Shown: piece by piece, positions 35,479-50,206 of the stretch
Layout: each line of letters opens with the position of its first letter
How positions within the stretch are numbered: the first letter of the stretch is position 1
Origin: Steromphala cineraria
Lineage: Eukaryota > Mollusca > Gastropoda > Trochida > Trochidae
Reading direction: 5' to 3'
Length of the DNA: 64,000 nt
Assembly: GCA_916613615.1 (NCBI GenBank)
Contig: OU744735.1
Coordinates: 54,514,082-54,578,081 of the forward strand
Program-made: the position numbers and the translations under genes
The notes under the pieces: generated by a model
Databases searched by the model: none
The model's input: the letters and a program-made list of their open reading frames with translations, nothing else
Told to the model about the DNA's origin: nothing

Positions 35479-36610
35479 TTCAGCCATAAAGGCTGAATCC
35501 TTGTTGTTATTGGCGTGTTTATTAAGGATTCAGCCATAAGGCTGAATCCTTATTGTTATTGGCGTGTTTTTTTTTTTTTTATTATTATTCCACGAATTTT
35601 GTGAACAACTTTCAGCCCAAACGGCTGATGCTATCAAAGCCAAATTTCACAGGCTGGTAGACCTTGTTGTGGAATGGCGACAATAAGCTTTTGGGCCAAA
35701 TCGGTCCATACATTAAAGGTCCAGTTCGAATCCAAAGTCGAAAATTTAACATTGATTTTTTTTTCAAAATGCACTTAGAGACTTGAATTTTTTTTTAAAA
35801 GATGCGCAATCAAAAATGCTGCAAAAAACCAAATCATGGCAAATTCGTAGGTCACGTGGTTTGGCCGCCATCTTGCTTTTAGTGCATTTTCGACCATTTC
35901 TGACCCCACCCACCTTTGAAAATCTTCTTCTCTGAAGATACTTGCACAAGAGAGCTGAAATTTATACTCAATGTAGCTGAAGCATTGTAGTTCTGAATTT
36001 GACTTCTACAAAGTTCTAACTTTAATACTTTTCTTGCTGTGATTTTTCAAAGTTGACCAAAATGTAAAAATCGCAAACTTCAAGGGCAGATAACTCAAAA
36101 CCCAGACCATAGAATTTTATGATTTTTGCATGAGAGTTAGACATTGGCAAGCCCTTTAAGATAAAAGAATAAAATCGCTCGCGAACAGTCATTTCCGGTC
36201 AGGGTCAGAGGTCAAACTTTGCATTTTGGAAATGTGGTGTTTTGGTGGGTATGTTTGAAATATCGTAGCGAATCAACGGCGTACGATAACGCTTTGTTCT
36301 ATATATCATATGAAAGCCAAAAGTCTATAGATTGTTGTAAAAATTAACAATAAATTCAGATATTTCTTTTACATTGAGATACGGACGTTTGAATTTTGTC
36401 AACTCTGCTTTCGTTTTGAATGCATACGATATAGGTATGTTAAAAAAGATCTTTACTCATCAGTGACAGACGACAAATTATTGTTTCATATATCATTAGA
36501 AAGCCAAAAGAATATAGAATCTTTTAAGAATAAACAATAAATTCACTTACTTCATTTACATTGAGTTACGGACCTTTGAATATTGTCAACTATATCATTA
36601 AAGATTATAG
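35467..36610 (+). repeat. AAGGATTCAGC family, plus-oriented unit with doubled head
   Basis: Two heads (AAGGATTCAGCCATAA then GGCTGAATCC, a small palindrome, then TTGTTATTGGCGTG) occur at 35475 and 35523. The body follows, with landmarks GGTCACGTGGTTTGGCCGCC, GCGAACAGTCATTTCCGGTC and GTAGCGAATCAACGGCGTAC. The end of the unit is missing. Confidence 0.85.
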
Positions 36611-36739
36611 TTAAGGGTCTTTAAAGACAAACATTGGGTAGGTGTCTACAGTTTTTAAGTCTTTTGATTAAAGTACTACGAAACATTAGAATGGAAGTTC
36701 GAAAAGTTTTGGACATAAAATGATCAGCATTTTCTCATT

Positions 36740-37150
36740 TTAAGGTGTTTTATTCAGATACAATGATTAAATTAAAATATCGACAAAGACCCGTTGTTGC
36801 ATCTGTAATATATACCTATGTATGCTTAAACGAGGTCTTGCTGAGAAGTGGTTGAAAAACTAATTCAGCTTCATAACTAAACCTGACCAGAGTTGTCCAG
36901 GCTTATATGCAGTACTTTATGTTGAATTCATTTCTGCTTAATGTAAAATAACTGAAATCCAAAAATTATTGTTAATTTGAATATAAGAGAGAAATTAAGA
37001 AAAAACTTGTTTTCCTTATATATCATGAATTCTGCAAATAAACCATTCTGGATTCCTTTAACTTCATTTTCAACCTTATTGTACATAATATGATAAAGAT
37101 TAAATTGTTGTAAAGTGTTTCAATCAATCACAGTAGTTGAACTAGGACTG
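36740..37150 (+). repeat. Secondary repeat of the array, first copy
   Basis: A segment with GAGGTCTTGC, CCAAAAATTATTGTTAATTT and GTAAAGTGTTTCAATCAATC recurs at 39240-39615 and, shortened, at 39615-39870. Confidence 0.75.
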
Positions 37151-37249
37151 CCGCGGCAGTACTTAGGTCTTCAAGATTCGTGTTTGACCTTCACATACTG
37201 TTTGACCTTTACATGCACGTTTGACCTTCACATGCATGTTTGTTAAAGA

Positions 37250-37970
37250 GGGTTAAAACATACCCAGCAAAACACCACTTTTTAAAATGCAAAGTTTGAC
37301 CCTTCCTCGTGACCGGAAGTCATTGTTCGCGAGCGATTTTATTCTTTTATCTTGAAGACCTTGCTAATGTCTAGCCCTCATGCAAAAATCATTCAATTCT
37401 ATGGTCTGGTTTTTGAGTTATCTGCCCTTGAAGTTTGCGATTTTGAGCAAAGTTTTAAAATTTAAAAAAAAAAAAGTATTTCGAATTTTTAAATTTCAAG
37501 CCAAACTTGTTATAGGCTAATGTATCAGCTACATTATGTGCAAGTTTCAACTTTCTGGTATCAGTAGTTGCCGAGTGGTGTTTCCTCAAAAGCGCATGGG
37601 GTCAGACCGGTGTTAAAAAGTCCTTGAAAAGTGCTTTAAATCAAGATGGCGGCCAAACCACGTGACCTAGGAATTCGTCATGATTTCGTTTTTTTCATTA
37701 TTTTTCATTGCGCATCTTTTAAAAAAAAATTCAAGTCTCTAAGTGCATTTTGAAAAAAAAATCAATGTTAAAATTTCGAGTTTGGATTCGAACTGGACCT
37801 TTAATGGCTGGACCGAATTGTCCCAAAAGCTTCGTGTCGCGTCTTCTCAACAAGGTCTACCAGCATGTCAAATTTTGTTTCGATAGCTTCAGCCGTTTTT
37901 GCTGAATCTTGTTCACAAAATTTGGGGGAACAAAAAAAACAAAAAAAACCACGCCAATAACAATAAGGAT
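37250..37970 (-). repeat. AAGGATTCAGC family, minus-oriented truncated unit
   Basis: In reverse orientation it carries the same landmarks: the GCGAACA..TTCCGGTCA block near 37310, the GGCCGCCATCTTG block near 37650 and the TTGTTATTGGCGTG block near 37950. Only the head half of the unit is present. Confidence 0.82.
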
Positions 37971-39185
37971 TCAGCGCTGTATGGTGTTAAATGAAATGCA
38001 CAAAGGTAATGATTTCAGTCAAAAGCTTATGGGATTTAATCTTTTGTTGATGATTAAAGCAATTTGCAAACAAACAGTTATCAAATGCATTAAAACGCAT
38101 GCAGGGTTGACAATATTCAAAGGTCCGTAAGTCAATGTAAATGTAGTAACTGAATTTATTGTTAATTTTTAAAAGATTTTGTATTCTTTTGGCTTTCTAA
38201 TGATATATGGAACAATGATTTGTCGTCTATCACTGATGACTAACAACTTTTTTAACATACCTGTATCCTATGCATTCAAAACGAAAGCAGAATTGACAAT
38301 ATTCAAAGGGCCGTAACTCAATGTAAAACAAATATAGAAATTTACTGTTAAATTTTTAAAAAATCTATAGACTTTTGGCTTTCATATGATGTATAGAACT
38401 AAGCTTTATCGTACGCCGTTGATTTGCTACGATATTTCAAACATACCCACCAAGACACTACATGTCCAAAATGCAAAGTTTGACCTCTGACCCTGACCGG
38501 AAATGACTGTTCGCGAGCGATTTTATTGTTTTATCTTGAAGACCTTGCCAATGTCTAGCTCTCATGCAAAAATCATCAAATTCGTCTGGGTGGGTTTTGA
38601 GTTATCTGCCCTTGAAGTTTGCGATTTTTACATTTCGGTCAACTTTGAAAAATCACAGCAAGAAAAGTATTAAAGTTAGGACTTTGTAGAAGTCAAATCC
38701 AGAACTACCATGCTTCAGCTACATTGAGTATGAATTTCAGCTCTCTAGTGCAAGTATCTTCAGAGAAGAAGTTTCTCAAAGGTGGGTGGGGTCGGCAATG
38801 GTCGAAAATGCACTAAATCCAAGATGGCGGCCAAACCACGTGACCTACGAATTTTCCATGATTTGTTTTTTTGCAGCATTTTTGAATGCGCACATTTTTA
38901 AAAAAAAATTAGGTCTCTAAGTGCATTTTGAAAAAAAAGTCAATGTTAAATTTTCGATTTTGGAATCGAACTGGACCTTTAACGTATGGGCCGAATTGTC
39001 CCAAAAGCTTATTGTCGCCATTCCTCAACAAGGTCTACCAGCCTGTGAAATTTGGCTTTGATAGCATCAGCCGTTTGGGCTGAAAGTTGTTCACAAAAAT
39101 CGTGGAATAATAATAAAAAAAAAAAAAAAAAAACACGCCAATAACAATAAGGATTCAGCCTTATGGCTGAATCCTTAATAATAAG
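37971..39185 (-). repeat. AAGGATTCAGC family, full minus-oriented unit
   Basis: It runs from the unit end (AGCGCTGTATGGTGTTAAAT, read in reverse) to the head palindrome at about 39148-39178. It is the mirror image of 35522-36610 about a centre near 37350, producing a ~3.6-kb imperfect inverted repeat. Confidence 0.88.
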
Positions 39186-39239
39186 AACTTGAAGAAATCG
39201 GATAAAAACAATAGGTCTTCACGACTTTGTCTTGAAGAC

Positions 39240-39870
39240 CTAATTAAAAAACACCTAAGATCTCTTTGATGCCTCGTTGCTGTAGCTATCTTAAATAGCA
39301 TTGTATGCATAAATGAGGTCTTGCCTTTAAGTTGTCCTGAAACGAATTCAGCTTATTCACTAAAACTGACCAGAATTATTAGTGCTTTTGTTGACTACTT
39401 CATGTTGAATGCATTTCTGCTTAAAGTTAAATAACTGGAATCCAAAAGTTATTGTTAATTTGAATATAAAAGACAAATTAAGAAAAAAACTTATTTTCCT
39501 TATATATCATGAATGTGGCAAATAAACAATTCAGGATTAATTTAACGTTATTTTCAAGCTTATTGTAGATAATAAAATAAAGATTAAATCGTTGTAAAGT
39601 GTTTCAATAAATCACAGTAGTTGAATTAAAAAAACGCCTAAGATCTCTTTGATGCCTCGTTGCTGCAGCTATCTTAAATAGCATTGTATGCATAAATGGG
39701 GTCTTGCCTTTAAGTTGTCCTAAAACGAATTTAGCTTGATCACTAAAACTGACTAGAATTGTTAATGCTTTTGTTGACTACTTCATGTTGAATGCCTTTC
39801 TGCTTAAAGTTAAAATTTTCAACCTTTTTGTACATAATAAAATAAAGATTAAATGAGGTCTTGACTTTAA
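39240..39870 (+). repeat. Secondary repeat of the array, second and third copies
   Basis: Two tandem copies contain CTAAGATCTCTTTGATGCCT. The second is shortened by an internal deletion. They are related to 36740-37150. Confidence 0.8.
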
Positions 39871-39989
39871 GTGACGGACTGACAACCCTTGCCATTATTA
39901 TAAGCATTCTCGCTTAAGCTTTTTGACTTAGATAATTACTTTTGTTAATAAAAATTTACACCATACAGCGCTGAATCCGTTTGTCGTCG

Positions 39990-41148
39990 CTTGCGACTAT
40001 ATTTAAGGATTCAGCTTTTCAAGCTGAATCCTTATTGTTATTGGCGTGTTTTTTTTTTTTTTTATTATTCCACGAATTTTGTGGTCAACTTTCAGCCCAA
40101 ACGGCTGATACTATCAAAGCCAAATTTCACAGGCAGGTAGACCTTGTTGAGGAATGGCGACAATAAGCTTTTCAGACAATTCGGCCCATACATTAAAGGT
40201 CCAGTTCGATTCCAAAATCGAAAATTTAACATTGATTTTTTTTTCAAAATGCACTTAGAGACCTAATTTTTTTTTTAAATGTGCGCAATCAAAAATGCTG
40301 CAAAAAACCAAATCATGGCAAATTCGTAGGTCACGTGGTTTGGCCGCCATGCTGAATTTTCTGCATTTTTTTCAAAAGTCCGACCCCAGGCACCTTTCAG
40401 GAATCACCACTCGGCAACTGCTGATACTAGAAAGCTGAAACTTACACATAATGTAGCTGAGACATTGGCCTATAACAAGTTTGTTTCAAAATTTAAAAAA
40501 TCGAAATAGTTTTTTTTATAAAAATCTTCAAAGTTTGCACATTTTGCAATATTCAAGGGCAGATAACTCAAAAACCTCCCAGACGAATTTGATAATTTTT
40601 GCATGAGAATTAGACATTAGCAAGGTCTTTAAGATAAAAGAATAAAATCGCTCGCGAACAGTCATTTCCGGTCAGGGTCAGAGGTCAAACTTTGCATTTT
40701 GGAAATGTGGTGTTTTGGTGGGTATGTTTGAAATATCGTACTTCTTCAAGTTATGAACTTGTTTTACATTGAGTTACAGCCCTTTGAATATTGTCAATTC
40801 TGCTTTCGTTTTGAATGCATAGGATACAGGTATGTTAAAAAAGTTGTTAGGCATCAGTGATAGACGACAAATCATTGTTCCATATATCATTAGAAAGCCA
40901 AAAGAATACAAAATCTTTTAAAAATTAACAATAAATTCAGTTACTACATTTACATTGAGTTACGGACCTCTGAATATTGTCAACCCTGCAAGCGTTTTAA
41001 ATGCATTTGATAACTGTTTGTTTGCAAATTGCGTTAATCATCAACAAAAGATTATAACCCATAAGCTTTTGACTAAAATCATTACCTTTGTGCATTACAT
41101 TTAACACCATACAGCGCTGAATCCGTTTGTCGTCGCTTTCGACTATAT
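39990..41148 (+). repeat. AAGGATTCAGC family, full plus-oriented unit
   Basis: About 1.15 kb, from the AAGGATTCAGC head at 40012 to the tail CAGCGCTGAATCCGTTTGTC and GACTATATTT. It is immediately followed by another head, so units lie in direct tandem. A run of Ts follows the GGCGTG head motif. Confidence 0.88.
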
Positions 41149-42245
41149 TTAAGGATTCAGCCATAAGGCTGAATCCTTATTGTTATTGGCGTGTTTATTT
41201 TTCCACGATTTTTGTGAGCAGGATTCAGACCAAACGGCTAATGCTATTGAAGCCAAATTTCACAGGCTGGTAGACCTTGTTGAGGAATAGACATGCGAAG
41301 CTTTTGGGCCGAATCGACCAGTGCATTAAAGGTCCAGTTCGATTCCAAAATCGAAAATTTAACATTGATTTTTTTTTCAAAAGGCACTTAGAGACCTAAT
41401 TTTTTTTTTAAAAGATGCGCAATCAAAAAGGCTGCAAAAAACGAAATCATGGCACATTCGTAGGTCACGTGGTTTGGCCGCCATCTTGAATTTTCTGCAT
41501 TTTTTCCAAAAGTCCGACCCAGGCACCTTTCAGGAATCACCACTCGGCAACTGCTAATACTAGAAAGCTGAAACTTACACATAATGTAGCTGAGACATTG
41601 GCCTATAACAAGTTTGTTTCAAAATTCAAAAATTCGAAATAGTTTTTTTTATAAAAATCTTCAAAGTTTGCACATTTTGCAATATTCAAGGGCAGATAAC
41701 TCAAAAACCCGACCATAGAATTTGATGATTTTTGCATGAGACCTAGACATTTGCAAGGTCTTTAGGATAAAGAAATAAAATCGCTCGCGAACAGTCATTT
41801 CCGGTCAGGAGCAGAGGTCAAACTTTGCATTTTGGACATGTGGTGTTTTGGTGGGTATGTTTGAAATATCGTAGCGAATCAACGGCGTACGATAACGCTT
41901 TGTTCTATACATCATATGAAAGCCAATAGCCTATAGATTTTTTTTAAATTTGACAGAAAAATTCTATATTTGTTTTACATCGAGTTACGGCCCTTTGAAT
42001 ATTGTCAATTCTGCTTTCGTTTTGAATGCATAGGATACAGGTATGTTAAAAAAGTTGTTAGTCATCAGTGATAGACAACAAATCATTGTTCCATATATCA
42101 TTAGAAAGCCAAAAGAATACAAAATCTTTTAAAAATTAACAATAAATTCAGTTACTACATTTACATTGAGTTACGGACCTTTGAATAGTGTCAACCCTGC
42201 ATGCGTTTTGAATGCATTTGATAACTGTATGTTTGCAAAATGCGT
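41149..42245 (+). repeat. AAGGATTCAGC family, plus-oriented unit truncated on the right
   Basis: It has the same layout as 39990-41148, with a short deletion in the T-run. It is interrupted near 42245 by sequence from the piggyBac-like subterminal repeat. Confidence 0.85.
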
Positions 42246-42249
42246 AACT

Positions 42250-42545
42250 CATCAATCAACAACAGACATATCTCACGAACCATTAGAGATAATTTTATAA
42301 TTCTTATGTCAACTTGTAGAGAAAAGAATTGTCTTTATTTCCATGTAGCATTTGTCTATGCGCGCACAGAAATGAAGAAGCGGTGCGCGCTCTACTTGAG
42401 TTCCGGCGTTCGCTAATTGAACTTGTATTTAACTCGCGCATCTTGCGGCATTCATATCTCACGAACCATTAGAGATAATTTTATAATTTTTATATCAACT
42501 CGTAGAGAAAAGAAATGTCTTCATTTCCTTGTATCATACGGTGAG
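42250..42545 (+). mobile_element. Fragment of the piggyBac-like subterminal repeat
   Basis: It carries ATATCTCACGAACCATTAGA, a GCGCGCACAGAAATGAAGAA block and TCGCGCATCTTGCGGCATTC, the same order as 3520-4300. No end sequence or TTAA duplication could be assigned, so it is an internal fragment. Confidence 0.75.
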
Positions 42546-43600
42546 TGCCGTCGGTTAATTTGAGGGATAAAATAGAAAAACTTTACACTGATAGATCACA
42601 TTGTCAATTAAACTCTTTGTTGGGGACTGACAATAAATTGTCTAAGTGCGTCTCATACACTTTGATAGCCTTTGTGGTCAAGATTTAGTTTCAAGACCAC
42701 AGGCACGGGTCGGTGCGTAGGTACAAGCAAATGTACCTTCCCCTTACCTAAGGAAAAGGGCATAATGACGGCCACTATCAGCTCTCTTGGTCATTAGATA
42801 AAGGGAGGCCGTCCTGATTCCTGCCTAAATGCTCGGCAGATTCCACTGGCAAGGGTGTGACGTCCTCGATTAACTCTCTTTTCCAAAATGCCTGTCGTCC
42901 TCCTGAACTTTGAAATATGCATTTCCTCCCGGCCGCATGTTCTACACTTTGTGCTTGTAGACATTTCATGCAAACACGCTGTCCAGTCATGTACACTCGA
43001 TTTTGGTCACTAAATCCTTGCATTTCGCCACTGGACACAGGAAGACGTAGCCACTACGTTCTGTTACTAAAAATAGCGCCAGCCTCGCTGGACATCGTAT
43101 TTTCGACCTAAAACAACACCAAAGAGCTCGAAATGGTCAAAAGCACGCTCTGACCTCAAACAACACATCAGAAAGCTCAAAACGACCAAAAGCAACATCC
43201 AAACACAACTACGTCAATGAACTCCTTCTTGGATGCGAGATTTCTTGTTTTGCCTTCATGAACCCAAAGTCTTAAAGCTAAAATTCTATTTAATTCAGAT
43301 TGCAGATTGAACTTGTTATTCTTTTGCTTAGGTAGAACATATTTTGGTCACATTACAGCTAAATGGCATGAAATATCTTTTTTTTTATGCATTATGATTT
43401 TCGATTCGAATTTGAAATAAATGTTTATCAATGTACATACACAACTACAGGCTTAAACGTTGAGTATCAAGTGAAATGTGGTCATTTCGATAACGTGTTA
43501 GTTACCTACTACCTCTTAGACAAAAAGTCTGTACATTAAGAATACTGCTAAAATCGCTAGAAATCGTATTTTCGACCTAAAACAATGCATCAAAAGGCTT
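42546..43600. other. Unassigned segment inside the LINE-interrupting array
   Basis: A minus-strand open frame at 42778-43038 (86 codons) has an MKCLQ motif but no recognised domain. GC content is higher than in the surroundings. It may be an unrelated mobile-element fragment carried in with the array. Confidence 0.3.
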
Positions 43601-43651
43601 GAAATGGAGCTCATATAGTTGGCTGAATCCTGTCATCGTTGCTTTGCAACT

Positions 43652-43950
43652 ATATTTCTATTTGCAATCGCTGCGGCGCCAACTTTATATGAGGTATTAA
43701 GTAAGGAGATAGGACGCCATTTTTTCAAGAATTTCTTAGGTTCATTGGCTATAGGAATACATGTCATCAGTCCTTGTTTTTGAGATATTGATAAGTTTCC
43801 GTTGTCAAAGCCACAAGTGGATTAAGGCGAAATTCTCCTAGATCTTTCCAAAAGAATTTCAGAAACTCCGTAGTGAAACCATCGGGGCCTGGACTTTTAT
43901 CGTCCTTGAGTTTTATCATGCAAGTGGTGAAGGTGTGAAAAATACTGAAT
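43652..43950 (-). pseudogene. Tx1/L1-like LINE, 5' part of the reverse transcriptase
   Basis: On the minus strand it reads KLKDDKSPGPDGFTTEFLKF (about 43855-43920) and FFWKDLG, then, after stops, KWRPISLLNTSYKVG near 43675-43725 and AIANR near 43660. The next expected motif, INEDQKGF, is at 35450 on the far side of the array. If the array is removed the frame appears to continue. The copy is 5'-truncated near 43950, which is common for LINEs. Confidence 0.85.
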
Positions 43951-44014
43951 TTGAGCAGCTGAAGATTTGGGTTATCGTGTCAGCCATACAGACTCTTCAT
44001 TATAAACAAACTAA

Positions 44015-44588
44015 GTGTAAAATCAAGTCCCATAAATACTAAACTATTCAATTGAGGACAAACATTACACAAAGTTATAAACAGTGTCAAAATACTAATT
44101 TACTGATAACGATGGCGCGTTTTCCTTTAAGGCAGGCGTAGACATCAATATTTTTCAAAAACTAAGGTATCTCGTTGTACAGATTCATTTCATCTTCCTG
44201 GTATTGAATAACATGCATTGAAACACAAGCCATTTACACAGTGAATACATTAGGAAAATCAAATCCCATAAATACTAAACTATTCAATTGAGGACAAACT
44301 TAACACAAAGATATAAATAGTGTCAAAATACTGATATACTGATAACGATGGCGCATTTTCCTTAAACGACAGGGTCCCCTTTCACAAAGCACTAAGGTGA
44401 TCGTAAGTCCTTAAGGTAGCCTTAGTGCAATGTTAAAGAATGGGAGTTACGGCCAACCTTAGTTAAGGTTGTTTTGTGAAAGAGGGCCCAAACCTGCAAC
44501 GTAGACATGAATATTTTTCGAAAACTGAGGTACATGTATCTCCTTTCACAGATTCATTTCATCTTCCTGGTATAGAATAACATGCATG
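44015..44588 (+). repeat. ~210-bp tandem duplication, second copy carrying a MITE
   Basis: Unit 1 (about 44015-44222) and unit 2 (about 44252-44588) share CCCATAAATACTAAACTATT, CTGATAACGATGGCGC and TTCATCTTCCTGGTAT. Unit 2 contains an extra 118 bases at 44372-44489, so unit 1 preserves the empty site. Confidence 0.88.
44372..44489 (+). mobile_element. ~118-bp MITE with GGG(T/C)CC(C/T)CTTTCACAAA ends, copy 1
   Basis: The ends GGGTCCCCTTTCACAAAGC and GTTTTGTGAAAGAGGGCCC are inverted. The interior is rich in CCTTAAGG-type inverted motifs. A reverse-oriented relative lies at 46579-46698. Confidence 0.85.
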
Positions 44589-44793
44589 ACGTCACGCAGT
44601 GAAGATATAAAGCATTGGGATCATCTTCTATGAAACAGAACCAACTTGTACTATCTCGGTGCAAGCCCTCAGGACTAAGCATTGAGTCATCTCAAACTTG
44701 TACTTAGCTCTGTGGACCCCTCACAGTTGCTGAGTAGTAAGCACTGTATCTTCTCACGGTGTCCATCTTTGACTCCAGGGACTGAACCGAGTC

Positions 44794-48052
<3,259 letters not shown>

Positions 48053-48897
48053 GTAAGATACTTCAATTACAATTTCTTTCAATTACATTTCTAATTCCAA
48101 GACAAGTTCCAATTTCTAAGTCCTCTCACTGTCCTTACTGAAATGCCCTTCTCCAACTCCATATATTCTCATAGAGCGTCTTCCATAAACATATTTTGTA
48201 ATAATACGAGTCGAAGTGGTGCATAACTTTATTACCTAAAGTTCTAATAAATCGATCAACAAATTCATAGTTTACCCATCCTCTATCCCTAGACTAAATC
48301 TTAGTCTCTGAAATGAAAATACATCTTAAATGCAGATACTTAAACTATTATAATTGAAAGGACTCAACTGAAACTGTTCCTGAAGCTGCGGTGTTCTAGA
48401 CTTGTTACAATAACATAGACATACGTGAGGCTATATAGATATTTTATTTCAGGGAAAGTTTGACAGACTTCACCTAAACCGAAAGTAACCGGCTTCTACA
48501 TGAAGTTTGATATAAGGATTTTTGAAATTAATTTTAAATTTTAACGTCATATGTTTATTCAACCGATTGATAAAACGAACTTCCAAATACTATTTATTCA
48601 AACGGTTTTAATAAATAAAATAAAATAAGGGAATGTATGAAGGAAATAGCATGCTTAACCGTTCTCAAAGTAAGTCAAGTCATATTAAAGTAAAGTAGTC
48701 AGCGTTAAGGAACAAGCGGTAGATCAGTTTAGCGATACTTTGATAAGAAAGTTTGAATTATGGAAAAACAAAAAAGGTACAAATAAAACACGCTTGTTGA
48801 ATGACAGTTTATGTAAAACCTTGTAAATATCTTAGAACATGGTAGTCATGTTAGATAAAGAAAGTAAATGAAGCAGCAAATGACTGCATATACGATG
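48053..48897. other. Downstream of SRCR exon 3, nothing firm
   Basis: A polypyrimidine stretch and AG at 48451-48452 could start a short terminal exon. No domain-bearing exon is seen. Confidence 0.3.
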
Positions 48898-50206
48898 TAG
48901 GGGAGACCAGGGCAAAGCGCGCACCCTAACATAAAAGTGCGTCTAGTGGGCACCCCGACATGTACAGAATGCAACTTGCACACTATTTCTAATACTTATC
49001 AGATGGACTGTAACATGGCACATGCTTTTTTAATCTGCCATTTCGGCATAAGGATATATTTACGTAAATATATTTTGGTTAAGGGGGCGCGCTTTGCCCT
49101 GTAGTTTGGGGCAAAGTGCCCAATCCTCTGGGCGCTTTGCCCCATTCGAAAAACAACACAGAATGTAATAGATATTACACACACATAATCAGCCAATACA
49201 AATCAAAATCTATCATCTTGATAATGCAAGGAAACTATCGAACCCATATGAAGAATAGAATTAACATAAAAGTTGACAATACATGCAAGAATGCGCAAAA
49301 TATTCCTTAACATGTCATGGACCTACATGTTCAACATTCTCAATTACCAAATATCGTTATGGTTGGTACATGTACATTTCTTTCAACTACGAATGTGTTG
49401 ATAGTGTAGGTTATTGAATATCAAAACCAGTAAAATAATAAAATATAAGATAATTTGACTTGGTTATATAGACGAATTAAAGAATTCATACAACTATTTT
49501 GTGTCGGACTTGGCAGAACGGCATAAATTGCTTATCGTTTAGGGTTGAACAGTAATATACGATGAATTATATATTCATGATTTAAAAAACAACAGAAAAA
49601 TATGCTTTGGTAACTGTTTCTTGTCGTGATTCTTTAACAAAACAAAACCCTTTAAATAAAAGGGTATATTTCATTTTAATATAAAAAAAACAGAATGCTG
49701 ATATGAGAATTATAGTTCACCTTTACATTATTTGCTTAAGAAATGCAAAATAATAACTTTAACACCAATATGTTAACCAAAATGATATATTTTATAACAC
49801 ACGGGGCAAAGCGCTCCCCCCGGCACGTTTTGCCCCATCAAGGGTAGCATTTGTTGTGAACATCACAGAAAGTCATTAAAGCAAGTAATTACAAATTTCA
49901 TTATTCAATGAATTAATGATACCAATTAATGTTACATGTGCACGAGAGTTCAATGTTCCGTTTTGTATTTTTATTGAATATTTGAATTTGAGACATATCC
50001 GTTCCATATAGTAAAATCGCGTTTTTTCGAATATTTGAAATTCTGCGTCCACAACCCAGGCAAATGACTCCAGCGTTGGTCACAAAGCTTCATTACGGTT
50101 ACTTTCATTCGTTGGTAATGACAAATTACTCCATTTGTCGACAGGTTTGGAGAAATAACGCGTGGTCACTTTGCCCCGGGGGCGCGCTTTGCCCTGGTCT
50201 CCCCTA
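48898..50206. mobile_element. 1.3-kb terminal-inverted-repeat element with internal GGGCAAAGCGC motifs
   Basis: The ends are TAGGGGAGACCAGGGCAAAG...GCGC and its exact inverse ending GGTCTCCCCTA, about 25 perfect bases. TA on both sides fits a TA duplication, as in Tc1/mariner-type elements, though it could be part of the repeat. Variants of the core GGGGCAAAGCGC recur inside at about 49089-49145, 49802-49835 and 50165. No transposase frame is present, so it is non-autonomous. Confidence 0.85.

Noticed and set aside
42778..43038. 86-codon minus-strand frame with a Cys pair
   Set aside because: No recognised domain; it lies within nested repeats. Could be a mobile-element fragment, but I cannot support a family.
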